In this document: piece by piece, positions 22,701 through 34,658 of the stretch
Numbering within the stretch: position 1 is the first letter of the stretch
Layout of the letters: each line of letters starts with the position of its first letter
Assembly (NCBI RefSeq): GCF_032854445.1
Contig: NW_027018067.1
Coordinates: forward strand, 1 to 64,000
Origin: Liolophura sinensis
Taxonomy: Eukaryota; Mollusca; Polyplacophora; Chitonida; Chitonidae
Reading direction: 5' to 3'
DNA length: 64,000 nucleotides
Translations under genes and position numbers: made by a program
Notes under the pieces: generated by a model
What the model was told of the DNA's origin: nothing
What the model saw: the letters and a program-made list of their open reading frames with translations, nothing else
Database searches by the model: none

Positions 22701-25295
22701 AAATCGAATGGTGCAAACCGCGTTGCTCTCCGACTAATACTGTTGGCTGTAGCCACAAATGAATAATCATTGATGTCAAGATCACGTGCCCAGCAACGGC
22801 TCTTACTCCATGGAAACCAAGGAAATTTGCAATTTTTCAACAGCTGGAGATGCCTGGCCCAATTGCGCATCTTTTGGCACCTTATTGATGTGGGTCAGTG
22901 TTCAATTGTACTTTTTACAGCGGACTGTATCAAGTACCTTGTGTTTTTTTTATATACAAATGGTGTGGTTTTTCTACATGTAGATAAAGACATTGAGTTT
23001 GTCTTCGACTTAGAAGTAAGACATTTGCTGGGTTAGTTAAATGGGCTTGGCCCAAAGATTTGACGTCGTCTGGGCTACCGAAGGGCACATAACTTATAAT
23101 GAAAAGTTGAATATAGTAATGACCAGTCGCGATTGTACATAGTTAATGTAGCCGATTTCAATTCGCAAAAAGACCTGGCAAAAATCCAAAAGTGGAAAAA
23201 CTGTTCCAATGCTGCTGGTAAGAGGCTAATCCGACGTATTTTTTGACGAGAAATCGAATGGTGCAAACCGCGTTGCTCTCCGACCAATACTTTTGGCTGT
23301 AGCCACAAATGAATAATCATTGATGTCAAGATCACGTGCCCAGCAACTGCTCTTACTCCATGGAAACCAAGGAAATTTGCAATTTTTCAACAGCTGGAGA
23401 TGCCTGGCCCAATTGCGCATCTTTTGGCACCTTATTGATGTGGGTCAGTGTTAAATTGTACTTTTTACAGCGGACTGTATCAAGTACCTTGTGTTTTTTT
23501 ATATACAAATGGTGTGGTTTTTCTACATGTAGATAAAGACATTGAGTTTGTCTTCGACTTAGAAGTAAGACAACTTCTGGGTGAGTTAAATGGGCTTGGC
23601 CCAAAGATTTGACGTCGTCTGGGCTACCGAAGGGCACATAACTTATAATGAAAAGTTGAATATAGTAATGACCAGTCGCGATTGTACATAGTTAATGTAG
23701 CCGATTTCAATTAGAAAAAATACCAGGCAAAAATCCAAAAGTGGAAAAACTGTTCCAATGCTGCTGGTAAGAGGCTAATCCGACGTATTTTTTGACGAGA
23801 AATCGAATGGTGCAAACCACGTTGCTCTCCGACTAATACTTTTGCTGTAGCACAAATGAATAATCATTGATATCAAGATCACGTGCCCAGCAACGGCTCT
23901 TACTCCATGGAAACCAAGGAAATTTGCAATTTGTCAACAGCTGGAGATGCCTGACCCAATTGCGCATCTTTTGGCACCTTATTGATGTGGGTCAGTGTTC
24001 AATTGTACTTTTTACAGCGGACTGTATCAAGTACCTTGTGTTTTTTTTATATACAAATGGTGTGGTTTTTCTACATGTAGATAAAGACATTGAGTTTGTC
24101 TTCGACTTAGAAGTAAGACATTTGCTGGGTGAGTTAAATGGGCTTGCCAAAAAGATTTGACGTCGTCTGGGCTACCGAAGGGCACATAACTTATAATGAA
24201 AAGTTGAATATAGTAATGACCAGTCGCGATTGTACATAGTTAATGTAGCCGATTTCAATTCGCAAAAAGACCAGGCAAAAATCCAAAAGTAGAAAAACTG
24301 TTCCAATGCTGCTGGTAAGAGGCTAATCCGACGTATTTTTTGACGAGAAATCGAATGGTGCAAACCGCGTTGCTCTCCGACCAATACTTTTGGCTATAGC
24401 CACAAATGAATAATCATTGATGTCAAGATCACGTGCCCAGCAACGGCTCTTACTCCATGGAAACCAAGGAAATTTGCAATTTTTCAACAGCTGGAGATGC
24501 CTGGCCCAATTGCGCATCTTTTGGCACCTTATTGATGTGGGTCAGTGTTCAATTGTACTTTTTACAGCGGACTGTATCAAGTACCTTGTGTTTTTTTTAT
24601 ATACAAATGGTGTGGTTCTTCTACATGTAGATAAAGACATTGAGTTTGTCTTCGACTTAGAAGTGAGACATTTGCTGGGTGAGTTAAATGGGCTTGGCCC
24701 AAAGATTTGACGTCGTCTGGGCTACCGAAGGGCACATAACTTATAATGAAAAGTTGAATATAGTAATGACCAGTCGCGATTGTACATAGTTAATGTAGCC
24801 GATTTCAATTAGAAAAAATACCAGGCAAAAATCCAAAAGTGGAAAAACTGTTCCAATGCTGCTGGTAAGAGGCTAATCCGACGTATTTTTTGACGAGAAA
24901 TCGAATGGTGCAAACCACGTTGCTCTCCGACTAATACTTTTGGCTGTAGCCACAAATGAATAATCATTGATATCAAGATCACGTGCCCAGCAACGGCTCT
25001 TACTCCATGGAAACCAAGGAAATTTGCAATTTGTCAACAGCTGGAGATGCCTGACCCAATTGCGCATCTTTTGGCACCTTATTGATGTGGGTCAGTGTTC
25101 AATTGTACTTTTTACAGCGGACTGTATCAAGTACCTTGTGTTTTTTTTATATACAAATGGTGTGGTTTTTCTACATGTAGATAAAGACATTGAGTTTGTC
25201 TTCGACTTAGAAGTAAGACATTTGCTGGGTGAGTTAAATGGGCTTGCCAAAAAGATTTGACGTCGTCTGGGCTACCGAAGGGCACATAACTTATA
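19796..25295 (+). repeat. 10-monomer HOR-10, copy 2 (M37-M46)
   Basis: Starts are 19796, 20346, 20896, 21450, 21999, 22548, 23099, 23648, 24196 and 24746, a total of 5500 bp. It has the same order of markers as copy 1 with only about 14 differences noticed by eye. These include a 4-bp insertion in M39 (ATGGTGGGTGTGG near 21307), two one-base losses in M44 (near 23844 and 23851), TTCGATTG near 20698 and CAAACTGCG near 21616. Copy 1 ends with CTTGGCCC and copy 2 with CTTGCCAAAA. Confidence 0.92.
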
Positions 25296-26945
25296 ATGAA
25301 AAGTTGAATATAGTAATGACCAGTCGCGATTGTACATAGTTAATGTAGCCGATTTCAATTAGCAAAAAGACCAGGCAAAAATCCAAAAGTAGAAAAACTG
25401 TTCCAATGCTGCTGGTAAAAGGCTAATCCGACGTATTTTTTGACGAGAAATCGAATGGTGCAAACCGCGTTGCTCTCCGACCAATACTTTTGGCTGTAGC
25501 CACAAATGAATAATCATTGATGTCAAGATCACGTGCCCAGCAACGGCTCTTACTCCATGGAAACCAAGGAAATTTGCAATTTTTCAACAGCTGGAGATGC
25601 CTGGCCCAATTGCGCATCTTTTGGCACCTTATTGATGTGGGTCAGTGTTCAATTGTACTTTTTACAGGGGACTGTATCAAGTACCTTGTGTTTTTTTTAT
25701 ATACAAATGGTGTGGTTTTTCTACATGTAGATAAAGACATTGAGTTTGTCTTCGACTTAGATGTGAGACATTTGCTGGGTGAGTTAAATGGGCTTGGCCC
25801 AAAGATTTGACGTCGTCTGGGCTACCGAAGGGCACATAACTTATAATGAAAAGTTGAATATAGTAATGACCAGTCGCGATTGTACATAGTTAATGTAGCC
25901 GATTTCAATTAGCAAAAAGACCTGGCAAAAATCCAAAAGTGGAAAAACTGTTCCAATGCTGCTGGTAAGAGGCTAATCCGACGTATTTTTTGACGAGAAA
26001 TCGAATGGTGCAAACCGCGTTGCTCTCCGACCAATACTTTTGGCTGTAGCCACAAATGAATAATCATTGATGTCAAGATCACGTGCCCAGCAACGGCTCT
26101 TACTCCATGGAAACCAAGGAAATTTGCAATTTTTCAACAGCTGGAGATGCCTGGCCCAATTGCGCATCTTTTGGCACCTTATTGATGTGGGTCAGTGTTC
26201 AATTGTACTTTTTACAGCGGACTGTATCAAGTACCTTGTGTTTTTTTTATATACAAATGGTGTGGTTTTTCTACATGTAGATAAAGACATTGAGTTTGTC
26301 TTCGACTTAGAAGTAAGACAACTGCTGGGTGAGTTAAATGGGCTTGGCCCAAAGATTTGACGTCGTCTGGGCTACCGAAGGCCACATAACTTATAATGAA
26401 AAGTTGAATATAGTAATGACCAGTCGCGATTGTACATAGTTAATGTAGCCGATTTCAATTCGCAAAAAGACCAGGCAAAAACCCAAAAGTAGAAAAACTG
26501 TTCCAATGCTGCTGGTAAGAGGCTAATCCGACGTATTTTTTGACGAGAAATCGAATGGTGCAAACCGCGTTGCTCTCCGACCAATACTTTTGGCTGTAGC
26601 CACAAATGAATAATCATTGATGTCAAGATCACGTGCCCAGCAACGGCTCTTACTCCATGGAAACCAAGGAAATTTGCAATTTTTCAACAGCTGGAGATGC
26701 CTGGCCCAATTGCGCATCTTTTGGCACCTTATTGATGTGGGTCAGTGTTCAATTGTACTTTTTACAGCGGACTGTATCAAGTACCTTGTGTTTTTTTTAT
26801 ATACAAATGGTGTGGTTTTTCTACATGTAGATAAAGACATTGAGTTTGTCTTCGACTTAGAAGTAAGACAACTGCTGGGTGAGTTAAATGGGCTTGGCCC
26901 AAAGATTTGACGTCGTCTGGGCTACCGAAGGGCACATAACTTATA
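25296..26945 (+). repeat. Monomers M47-M49
   Basis: Starts are 25296, 25846 and 26396. M47 has private changes GGTAAAAGGC near 25415, ACAGGGGACTG near 25665 and TAGATGTGAG near 25758. M48 ends in GGCCAC and M49 in GGGCAC. M49 has AAAACCCAAAAG near 26478. No full HOR period is evident. Confidence 0.8.
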
Positions 26946-29900
26946 ATGAAAAGTTGAATATAGTAATGACCAGTCGCGATTGTACATAGTTAAAGTAGCC
27001 GATTTCAATTAGCAAAAAGACCTGGCAAAAAACCAAAAGTGGAAAAACTGTTCCAATGCTGCTGGTAAGAGGCTAATCCGACGTATTTTTTGACGAGAAA
27101 TCGAATGGTGCAAACCGCGTTGCTCTCCGACCAATACTTTTGGCTGTAGCCACAAATGAATAATCATTGATGTCAAGATCACGTGCCCAGCAACGGCTCT
27201 TACTCCATGGAAACCAAGGAAATTTGCAATTTTTCAACAGCTGGAGATGCCTGGCCCAATTGCGCATCTTTTGGCACCTTATTGATGTGGGTCAGTGTTC
27301 AATTGTACTTTTTACAGCGGACTGTATCAAGTACCTTGTGTTTTTTTTATATACAAATGGTGTGGTTTTTCTACATGTAGATAAAGACATTGAGTTTGTC
27401 TTCGACTTAGAAGTGAGACATTTGCTGGGTGAGTTAAATGGGCTTGGCCCAAAGATTTGACGTCGTCTGGGCTACCGAAGGCCACATAACTTATAATGAA
27501 AAGTTGAATATAGTAATGACCAGTCGCGATTGTACATAGTTAATGTAGCCGATTTCAATAAGCAAAAAGACCTGGCAAAAATCCAAAAGTGGAAAAACTG
27601 TTCCAATGCTGCTGGTAAGAGGCTAATCCGACGTATTTTTTGACGAGAAATCGAATGGTGCAAACCGCGTTGCTCTCCGACCAATACTTTTGGCTGTAGC
27701 CACAAATGAATAATCATTGATGTCAAGATCACGTGCCCAGCAACGGCTCTTACTCCATGGAAACCAAGGAAATTTGCAATTTTTCAACAGCTGGAGATGC
27801 CTGGCCCAATTGCGCATCTTTTGGCACCTTATTGATGTGGGTCAGTGTTCAATTGTACTTTTTACAGCAGACTGTATCATGTACCTTGTGTTTTTTTTTT
27901 ATATACAAATGGTGTGGGTTTTTCTACATGTAGATAAAGACATTGAGTTTGTCTTCGACTTAGAAGTAAGACATTTGCTGGGTGAGTTAAATGGGCTTGG
28001 CCCAAAGATTTGACGTCGTCTGGGCTACCGAAGGGCACATAACTTATAATGAAAAGTTGAATATAGTAATGACCAGTCGCGATTGTACATAGTTAATGTA
28101 GCCGATTTCAATTAGAAAAAAGACCTGGCAAAAATCCAAAAGTGGAAAAACTGTTCCAATGCTGCTGGTAAGAGGCTAATCCGACGTATTTTTTGACGAG
28201 AAATCGAATGGTGCAAACCACGTTGCTCTCCGACCAATACTTTTGGCTGTAGCCACAAATGAATAATCATTGATGTCAAGATCACGTGCCCAGCAACGGC
28301 TCTTACTCCATGGAAACCAAGGAAATTTGCAATTTTTCAACAGCTGGAGATGCCTGGCCCAATTGCGCATCTTTTGGCACCTTATTGATGTGGGTCAGTG
28401 TTCAATTGTACTTTTTACAGCGGACTGTATCAAGTACCTTGTGTTTTTTTTATATACAAATGGTGTGGTTTTTCTACATGTAGATAAAGACATTGAGTTT
28501 GTCTTCGACTTAGAAGTAAGACAACTGCTGGGTGAGTTAAATGGGCTTGGCCCAAAGATTTGACGTCGTCTGGGCTACCGAAGGGCACATAACTTATAAT
28601 GAAAAGTTGAATATAGTAATGACCAGTCGCGATTGTACATAGTTAAAGTAGCCGATTTCAATTAGCAAAAAGACCAGGCAAAAAACCAAAAGTGGAAAAA
28701 CTGTTCCAATGCTGCTGGTAAGAGGCTAATCCGACGTATTTTTTGACGAGAAATCGAATGGTGCAAACCGCGTTGCTCTCCGACCAATACTTTTGGCTGT
28801 AGCCACAAATGAATAATCATTGATGTCAAGATCACGTGCCCAGCAACGGCTCTTACTCCATGGAAACCAAGGAAATTTGCAATTTTTTTAACAGCTGGAG
28901 ATGCCTGGCCCAATTGCGCATCTTTTGGCACCTTATTGATGTGGGTCAGTGTTCAATTGTACTTTTTACAGCGGACTGTATCAAGTACCTTGTGTTTTTT
29001 TTATATACAAATGGTGTGGTTTTTCTACATGTAGATAAAGACATTGAGTTTGTCTTCGACTTAGAAGTGAGACATTTGCTGGGTGAGTTAAATGGGCTTG
29101 GCCCAAAGATTTGACGTCGTCTGGGCTACCGAAGGCCACATAACTTATAATGAAAAGTTGAATATAGTAATGACCAGTCGCGATTGTACATAGTTAATGT
29201 AGCCGATTTTCAATAAGCAAAAAGACCTGGCAAAAATCCAAAAGTGGAAAAACTGTTCCAATGCTGCTGGTAAGAGGCTAATCCGACGTATTTTTTGACG
29301 AGAAATCGAATGGTGCAAACCGCGTTGCTCTCCGACCAATACTTTTGGCTGTAGCCACAAATGAATAATCATTGATGTCAAGATCACGTGCCCAGCAACG
29401 GCTCTTACTCCATGGAAACCAAGGAAATTTGCAATTTTTCAACAGCTGGAGATGCCTGGCCCAATTGCGCATCTTTTGGCACCTTATTGATGTGGGTCAG
29501 TGTTCAATTGTACTTTTTACAGCAGACTATATCATGTACCTTGTGTTTTTTTTTTATATACAAATGGTGTGGTTTTTCTACATGTAGATAAAGACATTGA
29601 GTTTGTCTTCGACTTAGAAGTAAGACATTTGCTGGGTGAGTTAAATGGGCTTGGCCCAAAGATTTGACGTCGTCTGGGCTACCGAAGGGCACATAACTTA
29701 TAATGAAAAGTTGAATATAGTAATGACCAGTCGCGATTGTACATAGTTAATGTAGCCGATTTCAATTAGAAAAAATACCAGGCAAAAATCCAAAAGTGGA
29801 AAAACTGTTCCAATGCTGCTGGTAAGAGGCTAATCCGACGTATTTTTTGACGAGAAATCGAATGGTGCAAACCGCGTTGCTCTCCGACCAATAATTTTGG

Positions 29901-30806
29901 CTGTAGCCACAAATGAATAATCATTGATGTCAAGATCACGTGCCCAGCAACGGCTCTTACTCCATGGAAACCAAGGAAATTTGCAATTTTTCAACAGCTG
30001 GAGATGCCTGGCCCAATTGCGCATCTTTTGGCACCTTATTGATGTGGGTCAGTGTTCAATTGTACTTTTTACAGCGGACTGTATCAAGTACCTTGTGTTT
30101 TTTTTATATACAAATGGTGTGGTTTTTCTACATGTAGATAAAGACATTGAGTTTGTCTTCGACTTAGAAGTGAGACATTTGCTGGGTGAGTTAAATGGGC
30201 TTGGCCCAAAGATTTGACGTCGTCTGGGCTACCGAAGGCCACATAACTTATAATGAAAAGTTGAATATAGTAATGACCAGTCGCGATTGTACATAGTTAA
30301 TGTAGCCGATTTCAATTAGCAAAAAGACCTGGCAAAAATCCAAAAGTGGAAAAACTGTTCCAATGCTGCTGGTAAAAGAGGCTAATCCGACGTATTTTTT
30401 GACGAGAAATCGAATGGTGCAAACCGCGTTGCTCTCCGACCAATACTTTTGGCTGTAGCCACAAATGAATAATCATTGATGTCAAGATCACGTGCCCAGC
30501 AACGGCTCTTACTCCATGGAAACCAAGGAAATTTGCAATTTTTCAACAGCTGGAGATGCCTGGCCCAATTGCGCATCTTTTGGCACCTAATTGATGTGGG
30601 TCAGTGTTCAATTGTACTTTTTACAGCAGACTGTATCATGTACCTTGTGTTTTTTTTTTATATACAAATGGTGTGGTTTTTCTACATGTAGATAAAGACA
30701 TTGAGTTTGTCTTCGACTTAGAAGTAAGACATTTGCTGGGTGAGTTAAATGGGCTTGGCCCAAAGATTTGACGTCGTCTGGGCTACCGAAGGGCACATAA
30801 CTTATA
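26946..30806 (+). repeat. Loose dimer/trimer block M50-M56
   Basis: Starts are 26946, 27496, 28049, 28599, 29150, 29703 and 30253. M50-M51 and M53-M54 are the same pair (1653-1654 bp apart). The first member has TTAAAGTAGCC, AAAAAACCAAAAG, GTGAGACATTTG and a GGCCAC end. The second has CAATAAGC, CAGCAGACT with ATCATGTACC, and a 10-T run. M55-M56 are a more diverged version of the same pair. M53 has an altered AATTTTTTTAACAG near 28881, and M56 has an extra AA in GGTAAAAGAGGC near 30372. Confidence 0.85.
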
Positions 30807-32455
30807 ATGAAAAGATGAATATAGTAATGATCAGTCGCGATTGTACATAGTCAATGTAGCCGATTTCAATTAGAAAAAATACCAGGCAAAAATCCAAAAG
30901 TGGAAAAACTGTTAAAATGCTGCTGGTAAGAGGCTAATCCGACGTATTTTTTGACGAGAAATCGAATGGTGCAAACCGCGTTGCTCTCCGACCAATACTT
31001 TTGGCTGTAGCCACAAATGAATAATCATTGATGTCAAGATCACGTGCCCAGCAACGGCTCTTACTCCATGGAAACCAAGGAAATTTGCAATTTTTCAACA
31101 GCTGGAGATGCCTGGCCCAATTGCGCATCTTTTGGCACCTTATTGATGTGGGTCAGTGTTCAATTGTACTTTTTACAGCGGACTGTATCAAGTACCTTGT
31201 GTTTTTTTTATATACAAATGGTGTGGTTTTTCTACATGTAGATAAAGACATTGAGTTTGTCTTCGACTTAGAAGTAAGACAACTGCTGGGTGAGTTAAAT
31301 GGGCTTTGCCCAAAGATTTGACGTCGTCTGGGCTACCGAAGGGCACATAACTTATAATGAAAAGTTGAATATAGTAATGACCAGTCGCGATTGTACATAG
31401 TTAATGTAGCCGATTTCAATTAGCAAAAAGACCTGGCAAAAATCCAAAAGTTGAAAAACTGTTCCAATGCTGCTGGTAAGAGGCTAATCCGACGTATTTT
31501 TTGACGAGAAATCGAATGGTGCAAACCGCGTTGCTCTCCGACCAATACTTGTGGCTGTAGCCACAAATGAATAATCATTGATGTCAAGATCACGTGCCCA
31601 GCAACGGCTCTTACTACATGGAAACCAAGGAAATTTGCAATTTTTCAACAGCTGGAGATGCCTGGCCCAATTGCGCATCTTTTGGCACCTTATTGATGTG
31701 GGTCAGTGTTCAATTGTACTTTTTACAGCGGACTGTATCAAGTACCTTGTGTTTTTTTTATATACAAATGGTGTGGTTTTTCTACATGTAGATAAAGACA
31801 TTGAGTTTGTCTTCGACTTAGAAGTAAGACAACTGCTGGGTGAGTTAAATGGGCTTGGCCCAAAGATTTGACGTCGTCTGGGCTACCGAAGGGCACATAA
31901 CTTATAATGAAAAGTTGAATATAGTAATGACCAGTCGCGATTGTACATAGGTAATGTAGCCGATTTCAATTAGCAAAAAGACCAGGTAAAAATCCAAAAG
32001 TGGAAAAACTGTTCCAATGCTGCTGGTAAGAGGCTAATCCGACGTATTTTTTGACGAGAAATCGAATGGTGCAAACCGCGTTGCTCTCCGACTAATACTT
32101 TTGGCTGTAGCCACAAATGAATAATCATTGATGTCAAGATCACGTGCCCAGCAACGGCTCTTACTACATGGAAACCAAGGAAATTTGCAATTTGTCAACA
32201 GCTGGAGATGCCTGGCCCAATTGCGCATCTTTTGGCACCTTATTGATGTGGGTCAGTGTTCAATTGTACTTTTTACAGCGGACTGTATCAAGTACCTTTT
32301 GTTTTTTTTATATACAAATGGTGTGGTTTTTCTACATGTAGATAAAGACATTGAGTTTGTCTTCGACTTAGAAGTGAGACATTTGCTGGGTGAGTTAAAT
32401 GGGCTTGGCCCAAAGATTTGACGTCGTCTGGGCTACCGAAGGCCACATAACTATA
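30807..32455 (+). repeat. Monomers M57-M59
   Basis: Starts are 30807, 31357 and 31907. M57 carries GTTAAAATGC with CTTTGCCC, like M25, M29 and M39, and three private substitutions in its first 50 bp. M58 and M59 have TTACTACATGG like M30 and M40, and M59 adds TTTGTCAAC. The order M57-M58 thus echoes positions 3-4 of HOR-10, suggesting an older copy of that module. Confidence 0.8.
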
Positions 32456-34658
32456 ATGAAAAGTTGAATATAGTAATGACCAGTCGCGATTGTACATAGT
32501 TAATGTAGCCGATTTCAATTAGAAAAAAAGACCTGGCAAAAATCCAAAAGTGGAAAAACTGTTCCAATGCTGCTGGTAAGAGGCCAATACGACGTATTTT
32601 TTGACGAGAAATCGAATGGTGCAAACCGCGTTGCTCTCCGACCAATACTTTTGGCTGTAGCCACAAATGAATAATCATTGATGTCAAGATCACGTGCCCA
32701 GCAACGGCTCTTACTCCATGGAAACCAAGGAAATTTGCAATTTTTCAACAGCTGGAGATGCCTGGCCCAATTGCGCATCTTTTGGCACCTTATTGATGTG
32801 GGTCAGTGTTCAATTGTACTTTTTACAGCGGACTGTATCAAGTACCTTGTGTTTTTTTTTATATACAAATGGTGTGGTTTTTCTACATGTAGATAAAGAC
32901 ATTGAGTTTGTCTTCGACTTAGAAGTAAGACAACTGCTGGGTGAGTTAAATGGGCTTGGCCCAAAGATTTGACGTCGTCTGGGCTACCGAAGGGCACATA
33001 ACTTATAATGAAAAGTTGAATATAGTAATGACCAGTCGCGATTGTACATAGTTAATGTAGCCGATTTCAATTAGAAAAAAAGACCTGGCAAAAATCCAAA
33101 AGTGAAAAACTGTTCCAATGCTGCTGGTAAGAGGCTAATCCGACGTATTTTTTGACGAGAAATCGAATGGTGCAAACCGCGTTGCTCTCCGACCAATACT
33201 TTTGGCTGTAGCCACAAATGAATAATCATTGATGTCAAGATCACGTGCCCAGCAACGGCTCTTACTCCATGGAAACCAAGGAAATTTGCAATTTTTCAAC
33301 AGCTGGAGATGCCTGGCCCAATTGCGCATCTTTTGGCACCTTATTGATGTGGGTCAGTGTTCAATTGTACTTTTTACAGCGGACTGTATCAAGTACCTTG
33401 TGTTTTTTTTTATATACAAATGGTGTGGTTTTTCTACATGTAGATAAAGACATTGAGTTTGTCTTCGACTTAGAAGTAAGACAACTGCTGGGTGAGTTAA
33501 ATGGGCTTGGCCCAAAGATTTGATGTCGTCTGGGCTACCGAAGGGCACATAACTTATAATGAAAAGTTGAATATAGTAATGACCAGTCGCGATTGTACAT
33601 AGTTAATGTAGCCGATTTCAATTCGCAAAAAGACCAGGCAAAATCCAAAAGTAGAAAAACTGTTCCAATGCTGCTGGTAAGAGGCTAATCCGACGTATTT
33701 TTTGACGAGAAATCGAATGGTGCAAACCGCGTTGCTCTCCGACCAATACTTTTGGCTGTAGCCACAAATGAATAATCATTGATGTCAAGATCACGTGCCC
33801 AGCAACGGCTCTTACTCCATGGAAACCAAGGAAATTTGCAATTTTTCAACAGCTGGAGATGCCTGGCCCAATTGCGCATCTTTTGGCACCTTATTGATGT
33901 GGGTCAGTGTTCAATTGTACTTTTTACAGCGGACTGTATCAAGTACCTTGTGTTTTTTTTATATACAAATGGTGTGGTTTTTCTACATGTAGATAAAGAC
34001 ATTGAGTTTGTCTTCGACTTAGAAGTAAGACATTTGCTGGGTGAGTTAAATGGGCTTGGCCCAAAGATTTGACGTCGTCTGGGCTACCGAAGGCCACATA
34101 ACTTATAATGAAAAGTTGAATATAGTAATGACCAGTCGCGATTGTACATAGTTAATGTAGCCGATTTCAATTAGAAAAAAAGACCTGGCAAAAATCCAAA
34201 AGTGGAAAAACTGTTCCAATGCTGCTGGTAAGAGGCTAATCCGACGTATTTTTTGACGAGAAATCGAATGGTGCAAACCGCGTTGCTCTCCGACCAATAC
34301 TTTTGGCTGTAGCCACAAATGAATAATCATTGATGTCAAGATCACGTGCCCAGCAACGGCTCTTACTCCATGGAAACCAAGGAAATTTGCAATTTTTCAA
34401 CAGCTGGAGATGCCTGGCCCAATTGCGCATCTTTTGGCACCTTATTGATGTGGGTCAGTGTTCAATTGTCCTTTTTACAGCGGACTGTATCAAGTACCTT
34501 GTGTTTTTTTTATATACAAATGGTGTGGTTTTTCTACATGTAGATAAAGACATTGAGTTTGTCTTCGACTTAGAAGTAAGACATTTGCTGGGTGAGTTAA
34601 ATGGGCTTGGCCCAAAGATTTGACGTCGTCTGGGCTACCGAAGGCCACATAACTTATA
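32456..34658 (+). repeat. Monomers M60-M63, start of a 13-monomer pattern
   Basis: Starts are 32456, 33008, 33559 and 34108. M60 is preceded by a one-base loss (ACTATAATG) and has GGCCAATACGACG near 32583. M60 and M61 are L-type with 9-T runs and ACAACTGC. M61 ends with TTTGATGTCGTC. M62 is R-type, M63 is L-type with GTCCTTTT, and both end GGCCAC. M61-M63 reappear as M74-M76, 13 monomers downstream. Confidence 0.85.
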
